A stretch of DNA of 64,000 nt. Source: Mycolicibacterium baixiangningiae. Lineage in GTDB: Bacteria; Actinomycetota; Actinomycetes; Mycobacteriales; Mycobacteriaceae. The DNA lies in NCBI RefSeq assembly GCF_016313185.1, contig NZ_CP066218.1, positions 1,426,001-1,490,000 of the forward strand, given 5' to 3'. This document shows, piece after piece, positions 26,720 through 34,422 of this stretch (positions are counted from its first letter, which is position 1; every line of letters starts with the position of its first letter). The notes beneath the pieces are model-generated. The model searched no databases. It was not told where the DNA came from and was given only the letters and a program-made list of their open reading frames with translations. Position numbers and translations under genes: made by a program.

Positions 26720-27152
26720 GCATCGCGGCGGTCAGCTTGGTGCGGAGAAACCGCACCGGGGCTGTTTCGATAACCGACCATGTGCCTGCGCGGATACGAA
26801 CGACCTTCCCGTCGGTGCGTCCGGTGTCGATGTAGCTACTTCCTTGGTGGTCGGCGATACGGAGGTACAGCTTCTCGGGTGTCTGGCTGGCGGCAAGGCC
26901 TTCGAGGATCAGGGTGGCGTCGGTGAGGGCTTGGCCGCCGGCGACGGTGCCTGTCTCAGCGAAGTAGCGGGAGGCGAGTTCGGCGCGTAGGCCGGCCTTT
27001 CCGGCACGTAGCAACATCGACAGATGAGGGCGAGTTCGGTCTGCGCCGAAGGGCTCTCCGTCCTCGGAGACACCAAGGACGTACCGTTCTTGGGCCATGC
27101 CAACCAGACGAGCTGCGACTGACTTCTTGTCGGCTACTGCGTTGGTGCTCAT
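26720..27152 (-). pseudogene. ATP-binding protein of an integrative element, 3' end cut by IS3
   Basis: From the ATG at 27152 about 144 residues are preserved (MSTNAVADKKSVAARLVGMA, then RPHLSMLLRAGKAGLRAELA and LYLRIADHQGSSYID). The pattern is that of long ATP-binding/primase-like proteins common on actinobacterial integrative elements. The coding frame is interrupted at the right end of the IS, and the Walker motifs that normally follow are gone. It belongs with the HTH gene at 27287 and an integrase as a standard element core. Confidence 0.6.
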
Positions 27153-27244
27153 TGCTTTTCCTGCCTGTGCTGCTTCTGCTGGCCGGTCTGGCGGGTTATT
27201 CTCATAGGGAACTCCCGTGTTGAGTGAGCGGGCGGTTCGAGCGG

Positions 27245-27271
27245 AAGACCTCGGCTAGGCCCCGAGGTCTT
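27245..27271 (-). terminator. Strong hairpin, terminator-like
   Basis: AAGACCTCGG and CCGAGGTCTT pair over 10 bp around a 7-base loop (27245-27271). It lies just past the HTH gene stop (27287, reverse strand) and before the ATP-binding gene start. The T tract is short (TCTT), so rho-independent function is plausible but not certain. Confidence 0.55.
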
Positions 27272-27286
27272 TCCCATAGGTTGAGG

Positions 27287-27484
27287 TCACGCGGCGTCGC
27301 CGCCACCCCTCCGGGTTGCATTCTCGCGCTGCGAGATCCATCGCAGAACCTCCTCCCGCCGGTACACGACTCGGCGGCCCAGCGTGAAGCTCGCCGGCCC
27401 AATGTTCGAATGCCGCCAATACCTCAGCGTGCCGACCGGAACGCCGGTCATGTCCGAGACTTCCTTCGCTCCTATCAGTTCCAT
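27287..27484 (-). CDS. AlpA/excisionase-like helix-turn-helix protein
   Basis: A 65-residue MerR/AlpA-like HTH protein (MELIGAKEVSDMTGVPVGTL, then RRVVYRREEVLRWISQ). Such small proteins act as excisionases or activators of integrative elements and prophages. The ATG at 27484 follows an AGGAGG ribosome site; a TTG 15 bases further up is less suitable. The ATP-binding gene follows on the same strand. It is part of the mobile segment bounded by the integrase repeats. Confidence 0.8.
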   Translation of the reverse strand: MELIGAKEVSDMTGVPVGTLRYWRHSNIGPASFTLGRRVVYRREEVLRWISQRENATRRGGGDAA

Positions 27485-27765
27485 CTGATTCCTCCTCAAT
27501 CAAGGTCGGTTGGGTTGAGCCAACAGTGACGGTGGACGCGCCGATGTGTCCACCACGACAGCCACATTGGCTAGAAACCCGTACCTTCTCGGTGCGATGC
27601 GGAGGCCGTACTTGCTGCGAGGAACCGTGGGCGGCGTCAGTGCTGCATGTCCCGATAGGCACCTCCGCCGCACGGCCCACGGCCCACGGCCGACGGGGCG
27701 AGCCGTGGTTTGCCGCATCGGGGGTACCGAATGCTGCGGTAGCCTCAAATGGCTACGGGGGTGAC

Positions 27766-28041
27766 ATGGGAAAAGACTTGGATGTGGACGCCGGCGGGTT
27801 GACGTCGGCTGCAGCTGACAGCGTCGCTGTCGCCGCTGATGTGCTCGCTGATGGCTTTGACGGTCCGGTGAGTGATCGCCCGAGTGGTGCGGGAATCGCC
27901 GCATTTGAAGCGGCAAGTGCCACCGCACGTACGCGCGTTTCTGGTCGTATCGCAGGTCAGGCCGGTGATGTCGCTGCGGCAGGTGATCGCTATGACGCGA
28001 CGGACGGGGGCAGTGCCGACGCTATCGCGGTGACCATGTGA
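27766..28041 (+). CDS. EspC/WXG-like small type VII secretion partner
   Basis: A 91-residue helical protein beginning MGKDLDVDAGGLTSAAADSV, the pattern of small EspC-like/ESX-associated proteins that pair with larger secreted partners. No Cys and no signal peptide. Its stop overlaps the next start (GTGA at 28038-28041), indicating coupled translation with the large WXG protein. The 280 bp upstream (27485-27765) show no gene. Function as secretion partner or chaperone is inferred from context. Confidence 0.65.
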   Translation: MGKDLDVDAGGLTSAAADSVAVAADVLADGFDGPVSDRPSGAGIAAFEAASATARTRVSGRIAGQAGDVAAAGDRYDATDGGSADAIAVTM

Positions 28042-30014
28042 GCCCTGCGGCCGCACCGATGGGTGTACCCAGCAGGTCGGACGTCGAGGCCTGGGACAGT
28101 TCAGACCTCGATGCTGCCGCTACCCGCTGGCGGACGGTGGCAGGTGCACTGGAATCCGCGTTCGAGCAGCACAGGCAGAACATCCTGACCCCCGGTGGCA
28201 CCACATGGGAAGGTGACGCCAAAGATGCCGCTCTGGACCGAGTAACCGCGGATACTTCGGTCGTACGGCGTCATGGCGATATGCATCGTGAGGTTGCCGA
28301 TATCGCCACGCGCGGCAGCGAGGACATCCGGGGTGCTCGCAGTCGAGTGCTCGAAGCGATCGCCGAAGCCGAACAGGACGACTTCACCGTAGGTGAGGAC
28401 CTCTCGGTAACCGACAACCGTGCCTACGACGAGGAGACTGCTGCCGCCCGCATGACCGCTGCGACCGAGCACGCGGAATTCATCCGGTGGCGCGCTGAGC
28501 AGCTCGTCGCCACTGACGCCCTGATCGGCCAGCAGCTTGAAGCGACCGCTACTGAATTGGAAGGAATTCGGTTCGAGGGCGAACACGATGGCAACGAAAC
28601 CGACCCGACGATCCGGCTCGTGGACAACAAGACTGAGGACAGGGGCTCTCAACGAGAGTCGTCAGAGCATAGGGACGCGGGTTCACTGCCGAAGGAATCT
28701 GCGGGCAGCTGGCAGGACATGCTCGTGCCCGAGGGGACCGCTGAATCTGAAAACCCCGATGCCGCCGACTCGCCGCTGGAAGCGATGCTCGGGGAAGGCA
28801 AGACCACAGAGGGGCAACAGCCCTCAAGCCTGGACGAGGCGCTGACGGAGGTTGCAGGGAAACCCGTCGAAGCACCACCCACGGCGGTGGAGCGCATCCT
28901 CAATCAGCATGCCGGAAATGGCAAGGGCGAAGATCGCCGATACACGCAACATCCCTTAGAGGCCCCCGTCGTTGGTGCCGATCCATCGGTGATTGGCGAT
29001 CAGCAGGCCAGGGTGGACGCTGCACATGAGAGCGTGGCCTCTGCCCAAGCCGCGCTCGACGATGCGCTGGCTCAGTCCACGGTCGCTGGCGCGGGCGCCG
29101 GCACTTCCCGTGACCAGCTCGACGCCCTGGGGCAGGCCTTGTTCGATGCGCGTGGTGAGGTGACGAGCCAGACCGAAGTTCTGGAGAATCTCAACGCGGC
29201 GGCTGGTGAAGTCGGTCAGGGGCGGGTGCCGATCCCTTCACTTCCCGAGAATGCCGATGTACAGGCATTTCCGCAGGAGCCTTCGGCATTCGCCGAAGGT
29301 AGCCGCGCTCTGAGCGAAGGCAGTTTTGGCTTGATCCCCGATGTCGCCCACGACATCGACGTCTTTCAGAATTGGAGCGAAGCCTCAGTCGAGGATCGGG
29401 TTGGTGCCGTGCTCGACGTGGCTGGGGCGGCACCCATCCCCGGTGGCAAGTTCGTCACAGAGGGCCTCGAACACGGTGTTGACGCCTTCAATGCTGGCCG
29501 CCACGTCGATGACGTCCTGGATGCCGGCAGTGCCGGGGCGCATCATCTACCCGATGCGCCATCAACTCCGCATATCGACGTCGGGGCCAACCATGGAGTG
29601 GATGTGCCACTTGGGTCATCGCATTTCTCGGATGTCTTTGCTCCTGTCGAACTGGACATAGCCCATGCCGCACAAGACGTTTACTCATCGCCGGTGATGG
29701 ATGACATTCGCCAAGCTGCGCAGAATGGATTGGCGGCGGAAGTCGAGATCAACGGGTACAAGGTTCTCTATGAACCAGATATTCCGGGAAGCGGATTCAG
29801 TTTGGCTTCCTTTGGGGAGCGTGGCTTCGCTATCGGCCCTGAGGCGATGGCGTCGGAGGCGGAACTTGCACGTACGGTCGCACATGAGCTGTACCGAGTA
29901 AACATGACCGAGATACCCGAACTGGGCATCGATGCGACGCGTGCTGCGAGCGAGACTGAGGCGGCATTTGATTTCGCTCAACGGTTCGGGAACGCGATTC
30001 AGGGTGGAGGCTGA
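28038..30014 (+). CDS. WXG-domain type VII-secreted putative polymorphic toxin
   Basis: A 658-residue protein from GTG at 28038. Residues ~10-110 are a WXG100-like helical hairpin with WEG in TPGGTTWEGDAKDAA. A low-complexity acidic linker spans ~180-330, then an Ala-rich segment (QARVDAAHESVASAQAALDD). The C-terminal ~130 residues form a distinct domain with ELARTVAHELYRVNMTEIPE and a downstream ETEAAFDFAQRF, reminiscent of a degenerate zincin. N-terminal secretion domain plus variable C-terminus followed directly by a small gene is the layout of polymorphic toxins. The toxic activity is not demonstrated. Confidence 0.7.
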   Translation: MSPAAAPMGVPSRSDVEAWDSSDLDAAATRWRTVAGALESAFEQHRQNILTPGGTTWEGDAKDAALDRVTADTSVVRRHGDMHREVADIATRGSEDIRGARSRVLEAIAEAEQDDFTVGEDLSVTDNRAYDEETAAARMTAATEHAEFIRWRAEQLVATDALIGQQLEATATELEGIRFEGEHDGNETDPTIRLVDNKTEDRGSQRESSEHRDAGSLPKESAGSWQDMLVPEGTAESENPDAADSPLEAMLGEGKTTEGQQPSSLDEALTEVAGKPVEAPPTAVERILNQHAGNGKGEDRRYTQHPLEAPVVGADPSVIGDQQARVDAAHESVASAQAALDDALAQSTVAGAGAGTSRDQLDALGQALFDARGEVTSQTEVLENLNAAAGEVGQGRVPIPSLPENADVQAFPQEPSAFAEGSRALSEGSFGLIPDVAHDIDVFQNWSEASVEDRVGAVLDVAGAAPIPGGKFVTEGLEHGVDAFNAGRHVDDVLDAGSAGAHHLPDAPSTPHIDVGANHGVDVPLGSSHFSDVFAPVELDIAHAAQDVYSSPVMDDIRQAAQNGLAAEVEINGYKVLYEPDIPGSGFSLASFGERGFAIGPEAMASEAELARTVAHELYRVNMTEIPELGIDATRAASETEAAFDFAQRFGNAIQGGG

Positions 30015-30018
30015 CAGC

Positions 30019-30264
30019 ATGTCCGAATACGCAGGACTCGCGAAGAAATGGGTCGAGGTTACTAAGAGGGTCGCCGCAGGTACGTGGGATGGCATCGTTT
30101 GCCCCAAAAACGCTGATGCCGATGTGTTGATCGAGGTCCGTGAACAGGGAAGTGGCACCGACGATGCACGGTTTGAGTACTGGATCCACTGCCCGCGATG
30201 CGGTGCTGAGATCTACTTCCACAGCAAGGATCACTACAGCCCGGTTCCGCATTCAGCCGGTTGA
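30019..30264 (+). CDS. Putative immunity protein with zinc-ribbon-like motif
   Basis: An 81-residue acidic protein (MSEYAGLAKKWVEVTKRVAA) with Cys in IVCPKNADADV and CPRCGAEIYFH, a possible two-knuckle metal site lacking one Cys. It starts 4 bp after the WXG toxin-like gene, the usual place of a cognate immunity gene. Similar small proteins with CP-x-C pairs follow toxin genes in other bacteria. The role is inferred from position and size. Confidence 0.6.
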   Translation: MSEYAGLAKKWVEVTKRVAAGTWDGIVCPKNADADVLIEVREQGSGTDDARFEYWIHCPRCGAEIYFHSKDHYSPVPHSAG

Positions 30265-30377
30265 AATTCGCCAAGTTCTAGCAGGCCTCCGAAGGTGCAG
30301 ATAGCGCCGGGCTAATCCCCGAAAGTTCCGAAGGCAAGGCGGATGAATGCCACGGATTACTGCGGTTTGTTCGAGAT

Positions 30378-31581
30378 GTGACCACTCGGAACGAGCGAGC
30401 GGGTATCGATGACCGCTGGCACAAGCGCGTCAAAGATCCGGACGGAACGATGCGCACCGAGAGATCCGCGGTGTACGGCAAGGTTCGCGCTGGCGCGTCA
30501 GGTGGGTTGACGCCACCGGAGCCGAGCGCACCAAGAGCTTCCAGCGCAAGCCGGATGCACGGGCCTACCTGAACGGACTCACTGCGGACGTTCAGCGCGG
30601 CGAGTATGTCGACCCCCGCAAGAGTGCCGAAACATTCGGCTCAGTCGCCGAGCAGTGGTTCACCACCAAACAGCATCGGAAGCCGAAAACCGTTGCAGGG
30701 TACCGATCATTACTCGACACAGTGGTGTTGCCCAAGTGGGAACACGTCCCGCTGAAACGGCTCGACTACGAGTCCTACTCGACCTGGCTGGGCGCTCTGT
30801 CTGTCGATGGTGGGCAACGAGGCGCTGGTCTGTCGGCAAGCCGGATCACCCAGGCGCATCAGCTGGTCGGCGCTGTACTCAAGTACGCGCAACGAACCGG
30901 CAAGGTCGCGAAGAACGTCGCTCTGGAGATAAAGCGGGATGAGGACCTTCCCGAACAAGCCGAGCGTGAGCGGCGGTATCTGAGTCATGCCGAGCTGTTG
31001 ATGCTGGCCAAGGCTGCCGATCGGTTCGAGACGCTGACGCTGGTCCTAGGGTACTGCGGGCTGAGGTTCGGCGAAGCCGTTGCATTGCGGCGCCGGCATG
31101 TGGGTGACCGCGTGCTAACGGTGCGATCGTCCGCGACTGCTGTCACCGGTAAGGGCATCGTCGAGTCAACGACCAAGACGAAGCGGGATCGCCACGTGCC
31201 GGTACCCGAACCTGTGTGGAAGCGGCTTCACGCTGAATTGCCTACCGATGCGAATGCGCTGGTGTTCCCGAGCCGCAAAGGGGGGTTCTTGCCGCTCGGC
31301 GAGTACCGCTGGGCGTTCGACAACGCGTGCGACGTCGTCGGGATCGTCAAGCTGGTACCTCACGAACTGAGACACACCACGGCGTCGCTGGCGATCGGTG
31401 CGGGCACTAACGTCAAGGCCGTGCAGAGATTCGTGGGGCACGCCACCGCCGCGATGGCGCTCGACCGTTGCGGCCACCCTGCTCAACAACGATTTGAATG
31501 GTGTGTCCGATGCGCTGGGTAGGCCATCGATAGCACTGCGGCATTCAGGACGTCAGAGAGGCTGAGACGGTCTGAAGTACG
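30378..31581 (+). pseudogene. Tyrosine integrase, frameshifted and lacking the catalytic Tyr
   Basis: A phage-type tyrosine recombinase of ~390 residues in broken form. The start (MTTRNERAGIDDRWHKRVKD) and the AP2-like arm domain (GSRWRVRWVD) are in different frames, joined by one missing base near 30482. The SAM-like and catalytic domains follow with Arg in LGYCGLRFGEAVAL and HELRHTTASLAIG. The final motif reads LDRCGH where the nucleophile Tyr should be. A further extra base near 31479 scrambles the C-terminus. It should be unable to recombine DNA. Confidence 0.85.
31373..31581. repeat. Direct repeat copy 2: integrase 3' end
   Basis: About 209 bp matching 25245-25452 apart from a few substitutions and single-base indels. 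It includes the integrase HATAAMALDRCGH-coding region and ~75 bp of 3' sequence up to 15 bp before the tRNA gene. The pair flanks about 5.9 kb and could mediate deletion by homologous recombination. Confidence 0.85.
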
Positions 31582-31595
31582 CTCTGACCTGCAAC

Positions 31596-31669
31596 GCCCC
31601 CATAGCCCAATTGGCAGAGGCAGCGGACTTAAAATCCGCACAGTGTCGGTTCGAGTCCGACTGGGGGCA
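31596..31669 (+). tRNA. tRNA-Leu(UAA) by anticodon, short variable loop
   Basis: A full cloverleaf: acceptor GCCCCCA/TGGGGGC, D arm GCC/GGC, anticodon stem GCGGA/TCCGC with loop CTTAAAA (anticodon TAA), 5-base variable loop ACAGT, and T arm GTCGG-TTCGAGT-CCGAC. Discriminator A is followed by CC. The UAA anticodon means Leu, yet bacterial tRNA-Leu normally has a long class II variable arm, absent here. Its last 34 bases form the left copy of the island att repeat. Confidence 0.85.
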
Positions 31670-31672
31670 CCG
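31636..31672. repeat. attL: tRNA 3' end
   Basis: A 37-bp sequence from CCGCACAGTGTCGG through GGGGGCACCG, covering the tRNA T arm and acceptor 3' strand. It is repeated exactly at 37054-37090. This is the classic signature of integration into a tRNA gene. Confidence 0.9.
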
Positions 31673-31706
31673 AGAATGTGCTATTGAGAGCGTCTCCGGC
31701 GTGGGT

Positions 31707-32330
31707 TCAGAGGCTTGAGCCGGCCTGGGTATCACGACTTGTCACAACACGGTCAAAGCTGCTGGCCGCAGCCTGCAGCGCGTCGTCTTGCGAATGCGCG
31801 TAGACCGACATGGTGAACGCCCCGCTCGCGTGACAGCGTGGCGCAGGAGTGCCGCGCATCGTGCAGGCGCACCCGCCGGACGCTGAGATTGTCGAGGAGT
31901 TGCCCCACCGGAACGTCAGCAGATTCGGGTGGTACGCCCCGCCGGCCTCGGTGCTGGCTACGTACTCACCCGTGCGGTAGCCCTGGCCGTACTTCAACCG
32001 TCCTCGGTCTGACGCTTGCGGGCCACCTTGCGCGCGTTCACGCCGTCGTCGGGCAACGGCGTCGTGCGATTGCGCCACGCGGTTCTCCTCGACGCGCACC
32101 GACCGCGTCGGGAGCGGCGACTTGCGCTCGCCGAATCTGCTTGTCGGTGAGGTTGACGCTGGACCACTTCGACCCGCCGATCTCCCCGCGCCGCATCCCG
32201 TGCTGTGCCATCGCCCAAAGGTGCCGGTCGCGGCAGTCGTGGTCAAGGACAGCGAACACCTCGGCCATGGTCAGCGCGCGGAATCCGTTGGCCTCTACGG
32301 AGACTCGGTCAACCAGTGAGGCCACGTCGC
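31707..32330 (-). pseudogene. Degenerate tyrosine integrase of the tRNA island
   Basis: Pieces of a second, different tyrosine recombinase appear in shifting frames on the reverse strand: ALTMAEVFAVLDHDCRDRHL and HGMRRGEIGGSKWSSVNLTD, then LKYGQGYRTGEYVASTEAGG, RLHDARHSCATL, and finally GAFTMSVYAHSQDDALQAAA. A segment between the HxxR motif and the Tyr motif (normally an alpha-helical GHA block) is deleted, and several frameshifts occur. It once inserted the island at the adjacent tRNA. Confidence 0.75.
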
Positions 32331-32395
32331 ACCTCGTTGCCGCGGGAGACGGGAGGAGCGCGTGAACATCAGCTTCTGCGAGAAGCCCGCTGCCC

Positions 32396-33022
32396 TCACA
32401 CGCTGGCTACCGTGGCGTCTGGCCGGATGCTTCTGAGTGTGCTTGCCACGTATTTCGTCAACACACTTTTGCGTCCTGGCGTTGTGTCGCGGGTAGTGGT
32501 CAGCAGCGCGTAGAGGCCGAGCAAGAAGAAGACCGCGCTGTGAAAGGCATCCACCTCGGTGTGGATGTCCCCCTGGTTTCGGGCGCGCAGTATCTCGGCG
32601 GCCAGCAGCACGATGGTGGGGTGGTCTGTCCACTCGTCGCCCTCGGGTCGGGTTGGTGAGAAGTACAGCCCGATCACGTCTCGGAAGAGCGCGCCATTCC
32701 ATCGAGCTTCAAGGTCGACCACCAGGCGGACGATCTCGTGGAAGACGGCGGGGAGATCGTGGGGAGTGTCGAGGAACTCGGCGAGTGCATGGGCGACGCT
32801 CGCCTCCTCCCGGCGAACTAGTTCGAGCAATACGTGTTCTTTGGTCGGAAAGTGGAAGTAGAACGTTCCCCGAGATACGCCAGCGGCCTTGACCACCGCG
32901 TTGATGTCGGCGGCGGCGGTGCCGTTCCGCTTGAACTCGACGATGGCGGCGTCCAACACCGTCTCGCGTGTCTTCCGCCGCTGGGCTTCGTGCTTGTTGG
33001 TCGTTACCGCCACGCCCGCCAT
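32396..33022 (-). CDS. TetR family regulator of the island operon
   Basis: A 208-residue TetR regulator. The HTH is in ADINAVVKAAGVSRGTFYFH followed by FPTKEHVLLELVRREE. The C-terminal domain is helical with FHSAVFFLLGLYALLTTTRD. The ATG at 33022 is used; a TTG at 33040 is possible. It is divergent from the AveC-like operon. TGACA-N2-TGTCA palindromes stand before each promoter, so it probably controls both. Confidence 0.85.
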   Translation of the reverse strand: MAGVAVTTNKHEAQRRKTRETVLDAAIVEFKRNGTAAADINAVVKAAGVSRGTFYFHFPTKEHVLLELVRREEASVAHALAEFLDTPHDLPAVFHEIVRLVVDLEARWNGALFRDVIGLYFSPTRPEGDEWTDHPTIVLLAAEILRARNQGDIHTEVDAFHSAVFFLLGLYALLTTTRDTTPGRKSVLTKYVASTLRSIRPDATVASV

Positions 33023-33045
33023 TCTGCCCCAACACCCCAAAGTCT

Positions 33046-33057
33046 TGACATCTGTCA
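33046..33057. promoter_or_regulatory. TetR operator candidate, island (1)
   Basis: TGACA-TC-TGTCA lies 24 bp upstream of the TetR start. Further TGTCA half-sites follow at about 33064 and 33074, so the region may bind more than one dimer. Confidence 0.5.
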
Positions 33058-33208
33058 GTAATTGTCAGCACATGTCAACAATTCGATCGAGTTGATGCTC
33101 CGGCGCTGCGCCGCGCACGCTCCAGATCTGCCCGGTATGAGAGCGTGTTAAACGGCGTAATGATGTCATCGGTGAGCCCAGAACGACGCGATTCTGTTGC
33201 GGAATCAT

Positions 33209-33220
33209 TGACAGTTGTCA
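33209..33220. promoter_or_regulatory. TetR operator candidate, island (2)
   Basis: TGACA-GT-TGTCA, the same inverted repeat as at 33046, lies about 90 bp upstream of the AveC-like gene. The two copies bracket the divergent promoter region. Confidence 0.5.
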
Positions 33221-33309
33221 GCAATTAGGTTAGAAAAATCCCGCACGCTATCACCGGTCGTCTGCCCGCGTTCACCGTCCAGATGCCGTTCGAGCAGAGA
33301 GTGACTCAG

Positions 33310-34422
33310 ATGACCAAGCTGGAGACCGAAGAGCCGAGGACCCGCAGCAGCGGCGGCAGGGTGACCAAGGCCCTGTGGTGGCTGTTCGGAATCGGGATGC
33401 TGATCTTCATCGGACTGCGCGCCCAGGTTGGGGCCAGCGAGCCGCGTATCGCCAACCCGCAGATCAGCGACGAGGCACGCAAAGCGGTTGAGGGCCTGCC
33501 CAACTGGGCGGCGATGTGCAACATGTGGACGGCTGTGATGATGACCATCGGCATCGCGGCGTTCATCTACGGGTGGCGTAAGTACCCGAAGCACCCGTAT
33601 CTGCTGCTCGTGCTCGCCGGGACCGCGCTCCCGTGGCTCGACCCGCAGGCCGACTGGGTTTCGTACTCCGCATTCAGCCCCGACCTATGGCACTTCCCGG
33701 TCGACTGGCCATGGGTGTCGGTGGCGCCGCTGGTCGAGCCGTTCGTATGCATCGCCTACGCCTCGGTGCTCATCGTGCCCGCATTCGTGGCCATCCCGCT
33801 GCTGCGCCGACTGCAGGCTCGTCGTCCCGTCGACACGTTCGTGTGGCGTCACCCGCTGATCACTCTCAGCCTCATCACCTTCGTCATCGGCTTCGCCCTG
33901 GACGCCGTGGTCGAAATCTTCTGTGTCAGTAAGAGGGTGTACGCCTACACGCAGGTGCCCGAGTTCGGGTCGATCTTCGTCGGGCAGTACAACCAGTTCC
34001 CCCTGCTGTGGGAGAGCGGCCTGGCCACGTCGATGATGATCGCGGCGTCGGTGATGATCTACCGCGACGACACGGGCCGCACGCAGGCCGAGAAGCTGGC
34101 CCAACGACTGCGCATCTTTCCCGCCAAGCCGGCCCTCGCCTCGTTCCTCGTCATGTTCGGCGCGCTGACCCTGGCCTACGTCGCCGTCTACGGCGGCGGC
34201 TTCCTCGTCCTGCGTGCCGCCAAGCTGTCAACGTCGGTGGCCTGCCCGTGGCCGTTCCCCGAATCCAAGGTGTACGACCCGCAGGGCTTCTACGAGAAGG
34301 CGGGCCACCCCGGCCCCTTCTTCGAGGGCAAGTGGAACACCTGGCTGTCCGGTCAGCCCGACGGACGTCCTGTCATCGAAGGCCCGATCCCTCCCGGCCC
34401 GTGCGGCCCCGGCCGCCAGTGA
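33310..34422 (+). CDS. Spirocyclase AveC-family membrane protein
   Basis: A 370-residue polytopic membrane protein of the AveC family, with about seven helices (ALWWLFGIGMLIFIGLRAQV, MWTAVMMTIGIAAFIYGW, ITLSLITFVIGFALDAVVE and others). Family motifs include DPQADWVSYSAFSPDLWHFP and PEFGSIFVGQYNQFPLLWES. AveC in Streptomyces is a spiroketal dehydratase/cyclase; the many mycobacterial homologues have no known substrate. The ATG at 33310 is used; 33283 is an alternative. Its stop overlaps the VWA gene start (GTGA), so the three-gene operon is translationally coupled. Confidence 0.82.
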   Translation: MTKLETEEPRTRSSGGRVTKALWWLFGIGMLIFIGLRAQVGASEPRIANPQISDEARKAVEGLPNWAAMCNMWTAVMMTIGIAAFIYGWRKYPKHPYLLLVLAGTALPWLDPQADWVSYSAFSPDLWHFPVDWPWVSVAPLVEPFVCIAYASVLIVPAFVAIPLLRRLQARRPVDTFVWRHPLITLSLITFVIGFALDAVVEIFCVSKRVYAYTQVPEFGSIFVGQYNQFPLLWESGLATSMMIAASVMIYRDDTGRTQAEKLAQRLRIFPAKPALASFLVMFGALTLAYVAVYGGGFLVLRAAKLSTSVACPWPFPESKVYDPQGFYEKAGHPGPFFEGKWNTWLSGQPDGRPVIEGPIPPGPCGPGRQ

